From Saprospiraceae bacterium (GTDB lineage Bacteria > Bacteroidota > Bacteroidia > Chitinophagales > Saprospiraceae): DNA of 64,000 nt. Position 1 is the stretch's first letter; each line of letters starts with the position of its first letter. A program made the translations under genes and the position numbers. The stretch covers positions 62,001 through 126,000 of the forward strand of contig JAHDGF010000002.1 in assembly GCA_020627785.1 (NCBI GenBank). Reading direction: 5' to 3'. The notes below the pieces were generated by a model. The model was given only the letters and a program-made list of their open reading frames with translations, ran no database searches and was not told where the DNA came from. Shown piece after piece: positions 18,859 to 27,720 of this stretch.

Positions 18859-19638
18859 ATGAAAAAACTAAAAATTGTCAGTTATAATGTCAACGGTATA
18901 AGGGCTGCTTTAAAAAAAGATTTAGAAGGCTGGTTAAAAAAAGAAAACCCTGACATTATCTGTCTTCAAGAAACCAAAGCGCAAGAAGATCAGGTTGACC
19001 CTGAGATCTTTAATTCCCTTGGCTATGTCCATCAACATTGGTTCTCTGCTGAAAAAAAAGGCTACTCTGGTGTAGCAACTTTCTCCAAGATAAAACCCAA
19101 TAAGGTTGTCCCTGGAATGAAAATGGAAGCCTATGATATTGAAGGCCGTATGCTACGCACTGATTTTGAAGATTTCGCTTTATATAACTGTTATTTTCCT
19201 TCTGGTTCAGCAGGAGAAGAAAGGCATCAATTCAAGGTTGAGTTTTTAAATGACCTAGCCCCTTGGTTCAAAAAGCAAAAAAGAAGTCAGAAAAATATCA
19301 TCCTTGTCGGTGACTATAATGTTGTGCATCAAGATATTGACATTCATAATCCGCAGAGGAAAGATAAACCATCTGGATTTAGACCTGAAGAGAGAGCTTG
19401 GATGGATGAATGGTTTAAAAAAGATTATGTTGATGCCTACAGGCAAATTCATGGAAACATTGAAGATAAATACACCTGGTGGAGCTATCGCTCAGGTGCA
19501 AGAAAAAATAACAAAGGGTGGAGAATTGATTATATCTCTGTGAGCAAGGCACTTGCAGATAGAATTATGGATGCCGAGATTCATTCAGATGCTCATCATT
19601 CAGATCATTGTCCGATATCCATCAAACTGGCGATCTGA
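18859..19638 (+). CDS. xth: Exodeoxyribonuclease III
   Basis: Endonuclease/exonuclease/phosphatase fold of 259 residues with the expected catalytic blocks: SYNVNGIRA (Asn), LQETKAQ (metal-binding Glu), GDYNVVH (Asp/Asn pair), WRIDYI, and SDHCPI (terminal Asp-His). It cleaves 5' of abasic sites and digests duplex DNA 3' to 5' in base-excision repair. The length is typical. Confidence 0.95.
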   Translation: MKKLKIVSYNVNGIRAALKKDLEGWLKKENPDIICLQETKAQEDQVDPEIFNSLGYVHQHWFSAEKKGYSGVATFSKIKPNKVVPGMKMEAYDIEGRMLRTDFEDFALYNCYFPSGSAGEERHQFKVEFLNDLAPWFKKQKRSQKNIILVGDYNVVHQDIDIHNPQRKDKPSGFRPEERAWMDEWFKKDYVDAYRQIHGNIEDKYTWWSYRSGARKNNKGWRIDYISVSKALADRIMDAEIHSDAHHSDHCPISIKLAI

Positions 19639-19719
19639 TTTCTGTTTTTTAACATAAGCTGTAACATAATTGAAGTCAATGGCGTCATAACTTCTGATTG
19701 TTGCACAAAAGAGTTTAAT

Positions 19720-20349
19720 TTGCAGAACTTAATAACAAAAGTGTCGGAAGAACTAGAAAAATACGACCGGATATTCCATGAGGAGTTCCTTCCTCATATA
19801 GATGCCTTGAAAACATTTGCTTTTCACTTAACTTATAATGATGAGGATGCGGATGATTTGGTCCAAGAGACCTACATGAAGGCACATCGTTTTATTAAAA
19901 AGTATCATGAGGGAACCAATGCGAAGGCTTGGTTGTTTAAAATCCTGAAGAACGCTTACATAAACGAATACAGGAAAAAATCTAAAAGGCCAACGAAGGT
20001 TGATCTTGAAGATTACGTGAATTACGGTGAGGAATCCGTAGATGACAAAGGATCTGGATATTTAGATCTAAGAGAAGAGATTTTTGACAATATGATGGGA
20101 GATGAAATTACCATCGCCATCAATACATTACCGATCGATTTTAGAACGGTTATTTTGCTTTGTGATATAGAGGGTTTTACATACGAGGAGATATCTGCAA
20201 TCATTGATGTTCCTATAGGTACTGTAAGATCTAGACTTTTTCGAGCACGGAATATGTTGAAGAAAAAACTACAAACATATGCGGAGTCGCTTGGGTATAC
20301 AGATAAAAGGGGTAAGAACAAAATTCCAACATCCTCTGAAGAGGAATAG
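19720..20349 (+). CDS. Sigma-70 family (ECF-type) RNA polymerase sigma factor
   Basis: Sigma region 2 is clear (YNDEDADDLVQETYMKAHRFI, then AWLFKILKNAYINEYRKK) and region 4 follows (LPIDFRTVILLCDIEGFTYEEISAIIDVPIGTVRSRLFRAR). It belongs to the SigR/RpoE-like group. The start is uncertain: TTG at 19720 has a purine-rich AAAGAG upstream, while GTG at 19741 would begin VSEELEKYD. The next gene, 39 nt on, looks like its anti-sigma factor. Confidence 0.9.
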   Translation: MQNLITKVSEELEKYDRIFHEEFLPHIDALKTFAFHLTYNDEDADDLVQETYMKAHRFIKKYHEGTNAKAWLFKILKNAYINEYRKKSKRPTKVDLEDYVNYGEESVDDKGSGYLDLREEIFDNMMGDEITIAINTLPIDFRTVILLCDIEGFTYEEISAIIDVPIGTVRSRLFRARNMLKKKLQTYAESLGYTDKRGKNKIPTSSEEE

Positions 20350-20388
20350 CTAAACTTTTGATTTTCTAAGAATTAAAACGTCTGTGCA

Positions 20389-20610
20389 ATGGACAAGAGT
20401 ATTCAGCAGCGGATCACTTTATTTTTCGACAATGCGTTGAAAGAAAATGATCGAAATGACCTACTTAATCAAGTGAAAAATGACCCTTCCTACAAGAAGT
20501 TGTTTGAAAAAGAACAACACATGAGAGAGGTCATCAAAAACAAATTGAAAAGACCTTCTGTTGGCCCTGATTTAATCCAATCTATTAAGGATAATTTCAA
20601 AATTCAATAG
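20389..20610 (+). CDS. Probable anti-sigma factor, zinc-less ZAS-like (73 aa)
   Basis: This short helical protein directly follows the sigma gene. Its plan, an N-terminal helix (IQQRITLFFDNALKEND), a second helix at the position of the H-x3-C-x2-C motif, then a basic helix (MREVIKNKLKR) and an end like PDLIQSIKDNF, matches RsrA/ZAS-type anti-sigma factors. It contains no cysteine at all, so it cannot bind zinc or sense redox through thiols. Function is inferred from position and shape. Confidence 0.65.
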   Translation: MDKSIQQRITLFFDNALKENDRNDLLNQVKNDPSYKKLFEKEQHMREVIKNKLKRPSVGPDLIQSIKDNFKIQ

Positions 20611-20640
20611 ATACACGCCTTTCTTTAAATCTTAATCTAC

Positions 20641-20661
20641 TGTCTGTACCTGTTACAGACA
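20641..20661. promoter_or_regulatory. 21-bp palindrome upstream of prfA
   Basis: TGTCTGTA and TACAGACA are perfect inverted repeats around a 5-bp spacer. The site ends 9 bp before the -7 element, across the expected -33 region, so it may be an operator. No T-run follows. Confidence 0.45.
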
Positions 20662-20670
20662 AGCATTCCA

Positions 20671-20678
20671 TATATTTG
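20671..20678 (+). promoter_or_regulatory. prfA promoter -7 element
   Basis: TATATTTG fits TAnnTTTG and lies 19 nt before the prfA ATG. Confidence 0.6.
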
Positions 20679-20697
20679 CATCTCATATCTTATCCCT

Positions 20698-21771
20698 ATG
20701 CTTGATAAATTAGAGGCAATCCACAATAAGTTTTTACATACTCAAGAATTACTCTCAGACCCTGAGATAGTTTCTGATATGAAAAAGTTTACCAAGCTCA
20801 ATAAAGAATACAAAGAGTTACAAAAATTTTCAGACGTCTACCATGAATATAAAACGGTATTAGACAATCTCAATAATGCTAAAGAAATGTTGGGTGATTC
20901 TGACAAGGAGATGAAAGAAATGGCTCAAGCGGAGATAGAGGATTTAAAACCCAAAAGATTAGAATTAGAAGAACGCATCAAGGTGATGCTGATTCCGAAG
21001 GACCCTGAAGACAGTAAGGACATAATCCTAGAAATTAGATCTGGAACTGGTGGTGATGAAGCAAGTATTTTTGCAGGGGATTTATATAGAATGTATTCCA
21101 AATTCATAGAAACTAAAAATTGGAAGACTGAAGTATTGGATGTTAATGAAGGTTCAGCAGGTGGCTTTAATAAGATAGTGATCGAGGTTTTTGGCAATGA
21201 TGTATACGGAACCATGAAGTTTGAATCAGGGGCACATAGAGTTCAGAGAGTCCCAAAAACAGAATCTCAAGGCAGGGTTCATACCTCAGCTGCAACTGTT
21301 GTTGTTATGCCAAAATTTGAGGAGGAGGATATAGATATTAAAAAGGACGATTTAAAGGTGGATACTTTTAGATCAAGTGGTGCTGGAGGACAACACGTGA
21401 ATAAAACTGAATCAGGAGTTCGTTTCACGCATTTACCTACAGGTATTGCCGCAGAATCTACTGACAGTAGATCACAACACAAAAACAGAGAAATTGCGCT
21501 ACAAAGACTATATGTAAAAGTCAGAGAGGTGCACGCACAGAAGACCTATAGTGAACAAAAAGAACAAAGAAAATCTTTAGTAGGTTCTGGTGATCGTTCT
21601 GACAAAATTAGGACTTACAATTATCCACAGAATAGAGTAACGGACCACCGCATTGGTTTGACTTTATATAAACTAGACTCCATTATTGAAGGGGACCTAA
21701 GCGTTGTAATTGAAGCGCTACAAGTTTATGAAAATGCTGAGAAAATGAAAGCAGAAGAAAGCATCGCTTAA
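20698..21771 (+). CDS. prfA: Peptide chain release factor 1
   Basis: The 357-residue protein has the catalytic GGQ at 230-232 within GAGGQHVNKTESG and a PxT-type stop-codon reading motif, P186-K-T188, marking it as RF1 (UAA/UAG) rather than RF2. The N-terminal coiled-coil domain is complete. No programmed frameshift is present, as expected for RF1. Confidence 0.97.
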   Translation: MLDKLEAIHNKFLHTQELLSDPEIVSDMKKFTKLNKEYKELQKFSDVYHEYKTVLDNLNNAKEMLGDSDKEMKEMAQAEIEDLKPKRLELEERIKVMLIPKDPEDSKDIILEIRSGTGGDEASIFAGDLYRMYSKFIETKNWKTEVLDVNEGSAGGFNKIVIEVFGNDVYGTMKFESGAHRVQRVPKTESQGRVHTSAATVVVMPKFEEEDIDIKKDDLKVDTFRSSGAGGQHVNKTESGVRFTHLPTGIAAESTDSRSQHKNREIALQRLYVKVREVHAQKTYSEQKEQRKSLVGSGDRSDKIRTYNYPQNRVTDHRIGLTLYKLDSIIEGDLSVVIEALQVYENAEKMKAEESIA

Positions 21772-21794
21772 ATACTAGGGTCGCATATTTTATA

Positions 21795-22502
21795 CTACGG
21801 CTTTAATATAGAATCTGTAATTCCTTTGTAGTTAAACTTTGATTTAATGATTTTTCTATATGCCCTACCAAGAATAAACGATTGATCATAAATCGTTTCT
21901 ACCACGGAGTTTTTGAAGTCAATAAGTTTGATAGAATTTTTATTGACCGCAGTGCTTCTAAAAACTTGAATTAATTCCTCACTAGATATTTCTGACAATA
22001 TTCCTTTCAATGAACGCTTCATTACTATCTTTCTATCATTCAAATAAATGGAAGTATAATTACCTTCGGCCTGAAGATATTGGATATCCTTAATTCTGAT
22101 TTTCTGAATTTTATTGTTGCTGTAAAAGAAGTGTTGACTTCCTTTATTTATTTCATTTAAAACTTTCTTGGTATGAAACTGAATTTCTTCTACAGAAACT
22201 GGTTTCGTCAAAAAACCGTCAATTTCTAATTCTAAAGATTTGTTGACGTTTGAGTTTTCTGGAAAACCTGTAACCAAAAACACATAGGCGCCTACTGATT
22301 TTAATTTAGGTACTAATTCATATCCACTTGAATCACTAAGTTGTAAATCAATATAGGCGAGTTGAGGTGCTTTTAGTTCAATTCGCTCAAATGCTTGTTC
22401 AACAGAAGGGACAGATACAATATCAGTAAATCCAGAATCAATCAGTGCCATTTCGATATCCAAAGCATGAAATTTATTGTCATCTACTATAAGTATATTC
22501 AT
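21795..22502 (-). CDS. LytTR-family response regulator (second pair)
   Basis: Receiver domain with DD at 7-8, acceptor D52 in YIDLQLSDSSG, and LTKPVS; then a LytTR DNA-binding domain (IQYLQAEGNYTSIYL, VFRSTAVNKNSI). It lies downstream of the TPR histidine kinase on the same strand with a 146-nt gap. It resembles the regulator at 7596-8294 in domain plan, though the LytTR end is more divergent. Confidence 0.92.
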   Translation of the reverse strand: MNILIVDDNKFHALDIEMALIDSGFTDIVSVPSVEQAFERIELKAPQLAYIDLQLSDSSGYELVPKLKSVGAYVFLVTGFPENSNVNKSLELEIDGFLTKPVSVEEIQFHTKKVLNEINKGSQHFFYSNNKIQKIRIKDIQYLQAEGNYTSIYLNDRKIVMKRSLKGILSEISSEELIQVFRSTAVNKNSIKLIDFKNSVVETIYDQSFILGRAYRKIIKSKFNYKGITDSILKP

Positions 22503-22648
22503 GTTATTGTTTTGGCAACACTAAGATTACAATTTTTTTCAAAGCAAAAGAATGGCTTTAGGTCGATTAAACACTCATTAACACGTTTTATCACCGCCCA
22601 TATTTACAAATGAGATAGGGATTTTTGAAATCAAACCAAGATCAATAA

Positions 22649-24637
22649 TTATGCAACTTCCTTAAACCGAATAATACCTATTGTACCTCCTTTCGGGTTA
22701 GGAATTATACTTAAGTCCAAGTTTGACTTGGCTGCAAGTTCTTTACAGATTTTTAACCCAATTCCGGTTCCTGTCGCTTTCTTTCTTATGGAGTTATTGT
22801 TGATATCTCCCATTGCACTTGAACTGGCTTGAAGACCAACTCCATTATCAATCACTCGCAGTTCTTCAACCCCACTATCTCTTGTTGATGTAAATTCAAT
22901 GACTCCACCTTCATAAGAAAACTTAATTGCATTACTGACTAGATTTCGGAGAATGGTTTGAATCACAGTAACGTCTGCAAGTACTTGGGTTGAATTAGAT
23001 ATGTTATTCTTAATTAGGATCTTTTTCTGACCTAAGGCATCATTATATAATTCATTAATTTTATTTATTTCACTGCGAAGAGAAACTTTTGAATATTTTA
23101 CTTCTACAAGATTCGATTCCGTAATTGCCCAGAGTAAAATATTATTTAGATTATCATTTAATGCACTTAATTTAGAGTCTGTATTTTCTGCGAGATCATC
23201 TAAATCATTTAGGCGATTATGCTTTGTCAAAAATTTAACCTTTCCTGCTAAATTACTAAGGCTTGATATAGGGTTTCTAAGGTCATGAGCTAAAATGGCA
23301 AATAGCTTATTTTTTTCTTCATTCATTTTTTCTAAATCGCGCTTATTCTTTTTTAATTTTTGAAATAAGAATAGACCAGCAGCAAGAAGTAATAACAATA
23401 AAACTCCGACGATTGCAGAAAAAAGAAACCTTGCTTGAATGACTTCATTTTGTGCCATCAATTGCGCATTCTCTTTTTCTTTCTTTTCTGTTTTATATTT
23501 TTCTTGTAGATCTAATAATTGATCTGAATAAACAACGGCAACAAAAGAATCCTGAAATGTTTTATAATCATTAAATTCTGGAAGTACTTTTTCTACTTGA
23601 CCGGTCTTTTCATAGGCTAGCATTAGGTCTTCACATACACCTTTATAGTTTTCAAGATCTGGCGTTTTTACTAAGTATTTTTTTGCCTCATTTAATAATG
23701 GAATGGCTTTATAGTATTGCTCATTTTTCATTAGCACTTTTGCATATGCTTCACACAAACCTCCTTTAGCAGAACCTTTCATTTTATCTTCAGCAACTTT
23801 AAAATTTAGTTCAGCCATTTCCATCAGTTCATTTTTTGGAATATCCGAAAGAAAATGATTGACGATATCTATAAATAGAAAGGCTCGATGTTTTTGATCA
23901 TTTATACTATCTGTTTTTTTATACTGATTTAGCATAAAATCCAATGCCTCTTTTCTTTCGTTTGAGGTATCCGCAGTATAAGAAAGGTAATTTGCTTTCG
24001 CTTTATCTAAAGTTTTATAGGCAAAACTTCCAACTTTATTCTTACCCAAAAACTTATAAGCATCATCAAGAAGTTCTGGAATTTCATCATATTCCTTTCT
24101 AGCAAATAGATCATCTATAATTGCGACAGTAGATCGAACATAGACCTGTGAGTGATTGACTCGCTCACTGACTTCTATCGCATTTTTGAAATAAGAAAAG
24201 GCTTGTTCATTTCCTAGATTGTGATCTTTGTATATTGCACCAATCCGTAACAGAGTTTCAGATCGAATCTTCAGTTCTCCTTCATCTAAAGTAGATTCCG
24301 TTTCTGCTAAAACAAAATTATAGTTATGAATGGCAGAATCAACTTCAGAAGAACTTACTAAAACATTAGCTAAGTGATAATATCCCTTAAGCCAGATTTT
24401 TGAATCATTTCTATTTCTTCCTATATCAATGATCTTTGCTGCATACACTCGTGCACTATCTTGATTTCTTTGTTTCTTATAACAGATATATAAATTCTGC
24501 GCAATTTCAAATGCATTTTCATTATCAGCCGCTAGGTCAATCTTCTGGACTGCCATTTCCTGTTCTGATAAACATTGTGCACTGATCTGAAAACAGAAAA
24601 GACAAAAAATAAACGGTATGAAAATAGGAAGTTTCAA
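22649..24637 (-). CDS. Sensor histidine kinase with TPR sensor
   Basis: A signal peptide (ending ISAQC) is followed by about 330 residues of TPR-like helices outside the inner membrane, one membrane span near 403-425, a coiled coil, and a transmitter: H451 in AHDLRNPIS, N box NAIKFS, DNGVGL and GTGIGLK. The transmitter is closely similar to that of the propeller kinase (FAILAHDL, then LSNLAGKVKFL versus LQNLAGKIKYL). It lacks a receiver and probably signals to the LytTR regulator encoded next. The signal is unknown; TPR sensors usually bind proteins or peptides. Confidence 0.9.
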   Translation of the reverse strand: MKLPIFIPFIFCLFCFQISAQCLSEQEMAVQKIDLAADNENAFEIAQNLYICYKKQRNQDSARVYAAKIIDIGRNRNDSKIWLKGYYHLANVLVSSSEVDSAIHNYNFVLAETESTLDEGELKIRSETLLRIGAIYKDHNLGNEQAFSYFKNAIEVSERVNHSQVYVRSTVAIIDDLFARKEYDEIPELLDDAYKFLGKNKVGSFAYKTLDKAKANYLSYTADTSNERKEALDFMLNQYKKTDSINDQKHRAFLFIDIVNHFLSDIPKNELMEMAELNFKVAEDKMKGSAKGGLCEAYAKVLMKNEQYYKAIPLLNEAKKYLVKTPDLENYKGVCEDLMLAYEKTGQVEKVLPEFNDYKTFQDSFVAVVYSDQLLDLQEKYKTEKKEKENAQLMAQNEVIQARFLFSAIVGVLLLLLLAAGLFLFQKLKKNKRDLEKMNEEKNKLFAILAHDLRNPISSLSNLAGKVKFLTKHNRLNDLDDLAENTDSKLSALNDNLNNILLWAITESNLVEVKYSKVSLRSEINKINELYNDALGQKKILIKNNISNSTQVLADVTVIQTILRNLVSNAIKFSYEGGVIEFTSTRDSGVEELRVIDNGVGLQASSSAMGDINNNSIRKKATGTGIGLKICKELAAKSNLDLSIIPNPKGGTIGIIRFKEVA

Positions 24638-24740
24638 AGAATTGAATTTAAACTAAAAACTAATTGCATATTACAATGGGACTGTTTAAAATAATTTAAG
24701 ATTAAAAAATCAAAGCCTTTACTTTCCAATATTTGCCCCG

Positions 24741-24748
24741 TACCTTTG
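24741..24748 (+). promoter_or_regulatory. -7 promoter element with no protein gene behind it
   Basis: TACCTTTG is a perfect TAnnTTTG match, 316 nt before the next start codon. The predicted transcription start near 24753 coincides with the 5' arm of a closing stem. Confidence 0.55.
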
Positions 24749-24752
24749 CTGT

Positions 24753-24937
24753 AGATGTAGCATAATGCAGCTATATATTAAAGGGAAGACTCGAATAACT
24801 TTTAATACACGTTACCTGTTATATATTAAATTATTCTCTGGTTCTTGAAATAATAATTTCATATAAATGTAAAATATAAGTGCTTTACTAAATTATCTAT
24901 TTAGCAGCGATAAAAATAAAGCCAATTAACTACATCT
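24753..24937 (+). ncRNA. Candidate structured small RNA, about 185 nt (possibly 6S-like)
   Basis: The segment is closed by perfectly complementary AGATGTAG (24753-24760) and CTACATCT (24930-24937). Internal hairpins include CTAAAT/ATTTAG near 24887-24904 and ATTATT/AATAAT near 24829-24855. Size, own promoter and a long terminal-closing stem suit a 6S-type RNA, but I cannot align it to a family and there is no T-run at the end. Confidence 0.4.
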
Positions 24938-25063
24938 CCGCTTCAAGAGTACCGATTTAACCACTTAAAATAGGACCTTAACACCCTGAATCCTAATTTA
25001 ATAGAACATTTACAGAAGATTCAAAACTACTTTCAATAAAGATAAAACGTATTTGCCTCGAGC

Positions 25064-25558
25064 ATGAAAAAGAACATAAAAGAATATGACTTACTCTTAA
25101 AGTCATTCCCCATTTTAGAACTACCACAAATCGTTTCCAAAGATAGAATCCTAGATTACTCCAGACACAACCCGCCACTAAATGGCTTAGTCTTAGAAAC
25201 TTATTTTAATAACTGGGATCAGGAAATTGATGAGTACGTAGAATTCATCCCTTGCTTCCGATTTAAAGTTGACAAGCATGACTGTCTTGTATACCATAAG
25301 TCATCATTACTTAAATATGAGTTTTACTTAGTCACAATAAATGAAAAGGAAGAACTAATTAGTAGAAAAATAATCGCAGGTATGATTTCAAATGGAAAAG
25401 AAACCATCCAATCTGCTGCAACAATAACACCTGACCATTGCATTCATATTGCGGGAGCGTATGTTCATGATGGTCTATTTGAGGGCACAGAATCCTCACA
25501 AAATTATATGGAGATTATGCCTGATGGTAAGATTGTCTCCATTAAAGATGAAGAATAA
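25064..25558 (+). CDS. Hypothetical cytosolic protein upstream of rnr
   Basis: I do not recognise the family. The 164 residues have no signal peptide or membrane segment and mix strands and short helices (ILDYSRHNPPLNGLVLETYFNNW, FIPCFRFKVDKHDCLVYH). The stop codon overlaps the start of ribonuclease R (TAATG), so the two are translationally coupled, which suggests a role in RNA metabolism or simple co-regulation. Confidence 0.75.
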   Translation: MKKNIKEYDLLLKSFPILELPQIVSKDRILDYSRHNPPLNGLVLETYFNNWDQEIDEYVEFIPCFRFKVDKHDCLVYHKSSLLKYEFYLVTINEKEELISRKIIAGMISNGKETIQSAATITPDHCIHIAGAYVHDGLFEGTESSQNYMEIMPDGKIVSIKDEE

Positions 25559-27720
25559 TGAAGAAAAAAAAGAAGAAAAATAAAATGACCAGCAAGTACT
25601 TACAAAAGAAAATACTTGCCATAATTCTAGCAAACCCTAAAAAAAGATATTCTCCTAAGTCGATTGTGAAAAAACTTAAGATCGACAATTCAATGGATAG
25701 TGTAAGGGATGCTTTAACCACTCTGGTAAAAGCAAATAAGATTTTACAATTAAAACCTGAAATCTATAAAGCCAATCGAAACTTTGTTCAAAAGGTTGTA
25801 GAAAGAACTTTAAACACATATACTGGTATCGTTGATATCACTAGAAGAGGCGCTGGATTTATATTAGTTGATGGCCTTGATGATGATGTATATGTTCCAT
25901 CTAAGTATTTGATGGGTGCCATGAATAAAGATGAAGTTGTTATCTCTGTCTCCGAAGATAAAAGGGGCAAGAGACCCTCAGGAAAAGTACTAGAAATTAC
26001 TAAGCGAAACATAACACAAGTTGTTGGTAAATTTAGACAACTCAGAAGATTTGCTATTGTTGAGTATCGTGGCAAGCATGGAGTCATTGATATAAACATC
26101 AATCCAGAAGATTATAACGGAGCCAAAGGAGGAGACTCTGTTATGGCGATTATAACTAGCTGGGGAAAAAATCAAAACAAGGCTCTGTGGGGAAAGGTTC
26201 ATAACGTATTAACAGAGACAGATGCGCACAACTTTGCAATGCAACAAATCATTATTGAAAATGGTTTTGAGTTAAGTTTTCCTGATGAGGTTATGGCTGC
26301 CGCCAAGAAACTTTCGCAAGAAATTTCACCTCAAGAAATTGCTTTAAGAAAAGATCTTAGAGAGGTAACTACAATAACTATTGATCCATTAACAGCCCAA
26401 GATTTTGATGATGCCTTGTCAATCAGAACTTTAGAAAATGGTAATGTTGAAATCGGTGTGCACATCGCAGATGTTAGTCATTATGTCAAGCCTGGTTCAT
26501 CGATTGACAAAGAAGCTTATAGAAGATCAACTTCTGTTTACTTAGTTGATCGATGTGTTCCAATGCTCCCAGAAGAGCTTTCAAATAAATTATGTTCCCT
26601 TCGTCCAAACGAAGAAAGTTTGTGCTTCTCTGCTTTGTTTGAATTTGACGATAAGTTGAAAATAAAAAATCAATGGTTTGGTAAAACAATAATTTTTTCC
26701 GACCGTCGATTTACTTATGAAGAAGCACAAAAAATAATTGAAGCTGGAGAAGGAGAATTCTCAGAAGAACTTCAAGTATTTAATAAGATTGCTAAGTCCA
26801 TTAGAAAACAGCGATATAAGAATGGAGCCATCTCTTTTGAAACGGAAGAGGTACAGTTTAAGTTAGATGAGCAGAACAGACCAATTGAGATTTTTGTCAA
26901 AGAAAGAAAAGATGCTCACTTACTTGTGGAAGACTTTATGCTTTTAGCTAATAAATCTGTAGCACAATTTATTCAGAAGAAAAACAAAGAATCGAAAGAA
27001 GTTCCTTTTGTGTATCGAGTCCATGATGTTCCTAATATGGAAAAGCTCGCTGATTTTGCTGCTTTCGCAAAAGAAGCTGGATTTAAAATGAAATTAGATA
27101 CTCCTAAAAATATCGCGAAGTCATTTAACGCCATGGCTGCTAAGGCCAAAGAAGATGAAATCATGGCTTTGATGCAACCCATGGCTATAAGGACAATGTC
27201 TAAAGCGATTTATACCTCTGAAAACATAGGACACTACGGTTTAGGGTTTGATGACTATACCCACTTTACTTCTCCAATCAGACGTTATTCGGATTTACTA
27301 GTTCACAGAATCTTGGAAAAGAATTTATCGAAAGATCACAGAGTAGATAAAGCTGACCTTGAAGCAAAATGTAAGCACATTTCTGCGCTAGAAAGATCAG
27401 CTATGGAAGCAGAACGAGAGTCTGTAAAGTACAAGCAAGTTGAGTTTCTTTTAGATAAAATTGGTCAAAGCTTTGAAGGGTACATTTCGGGTATGATTGA
27501 TCAAGGAATATTTGTCCAACTAAAAGAAAGTAAGGCAGAAGGTCTGATACGATTTAATCAATTAGATGAGCCTTATGAAATGGATGATAGCCGATTATTT
27601 GCGACAGCGTATAAATCCAAAGCTAAAATTTCCATGGGAATGAAGGTCATGGTCAAACTGATCAATGCAGATATGGAGTTAAGACAGGTAGACTTAGAAT
27701 TGATTGATATTATAAGATAA
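25558..27720 (+). CDS. rnr: Ribonuclease R
   Basis: RNase II/R family exoribonuclease of 720 residues. After a lysine-rich start and a winged-helix-like region (SPKSIVKKLKID) come cold-shock domains (DDDVYVPSKYLMG), the RNB catalytic domain with DPLTAQDFDDALSI supplying the metal-binding aspartates, the RNB signature HFTSPIRRYSDLLVHR, and a C-terminal S1 domain (FEGYISGMIDQGIFVQL). It degrades structured RNA 3' to 5'. Both ends overlap neighbours by TAATG. Confidence 0.96.
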   Translation: MKKKKKKNKMTSKYLQKKILAIILANPKKRYSPKSIVKKLKIDNSMDSVRDALTTLVKANKILQLKPEIYKANRNFVQKVVERTLNTYTGIVDITRRGAGFILVDGLDDDVYVPSKYLMGAMNKDEVVISVSEDKRGKRPSGKVLEITKRNITQVVGKFRQLRRFAIVEYRGKHGVIDININPEDYNGAKGGDSVMAIITSWGKNQNKALWGKVHNVLTETDAHNFAMQQIIIENGFELSFPDEVMAAAKKLSQEISPQEIALRKDLREVTTITIDPLTAQDFDDALSIRTLENGNVEIGVHIADVSHYVKPGSSIDKEAYRRSTSVYLVDRCVPMLPEELSNKLCSLRPNEESLCFSALFEFDDKLKIKNQWFGKTIIFSDRRFTYEEAQKIIEAGEGEFSEELQVFNKIAKSIRKQRYKNGAISFETEEVQFKLDEQNRPIEIFVKERKDAHLLVEDFMLLANKSVAQFIQKKNKESKEVPFVYRVHDVPNMEKLADFAAFAKEAGFKMKLDTPKNIAKSFNAMAAKAKEDEIMALMQPMAIRTMSKAIYTSENIGHYGLGFDDYTHFTSPIRRYSDLLVHRILEKNLSKDHRVDKADLEAKCKHISALERSAMEAERESVKYKQVEFLLDKIGQSFEGYISGMIDQGIFVQLKESKAEGLIRFNQLDEPYEMDDSRLFATAYKSKAKISMGMKVMVKLINADMELRQVDLELIDIIR

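Larger units (their letters stand above)
24638..25063. other. 426-bp intergenic region holding a candidate RNA
   Basis: No ORF of note. It separates the divergent kinase and hypothetical genes and contains a promoter-like TACCTTTG at 24741 with a structured stretch after it (separate entry). The part from 24949 to 25063 shows nothing beyond a weak TATTTGCC near 25050. Confidence 0.5.

Noticed and set aside
22395-22613. 72-codon plus-strand ORF starting inside the second LytTR gene
   Set aside because: Mostly antisense to a clear receiver domain, and the remaining intergenic part has no support.
15949-24948. 12-mer TCCGCTTCAAGA shared by two intergenic regions (15949 and 24937)
   Set aside because: A single shared 12-mer among about 5 kb of spacers is expected by chance; flanks do not align.
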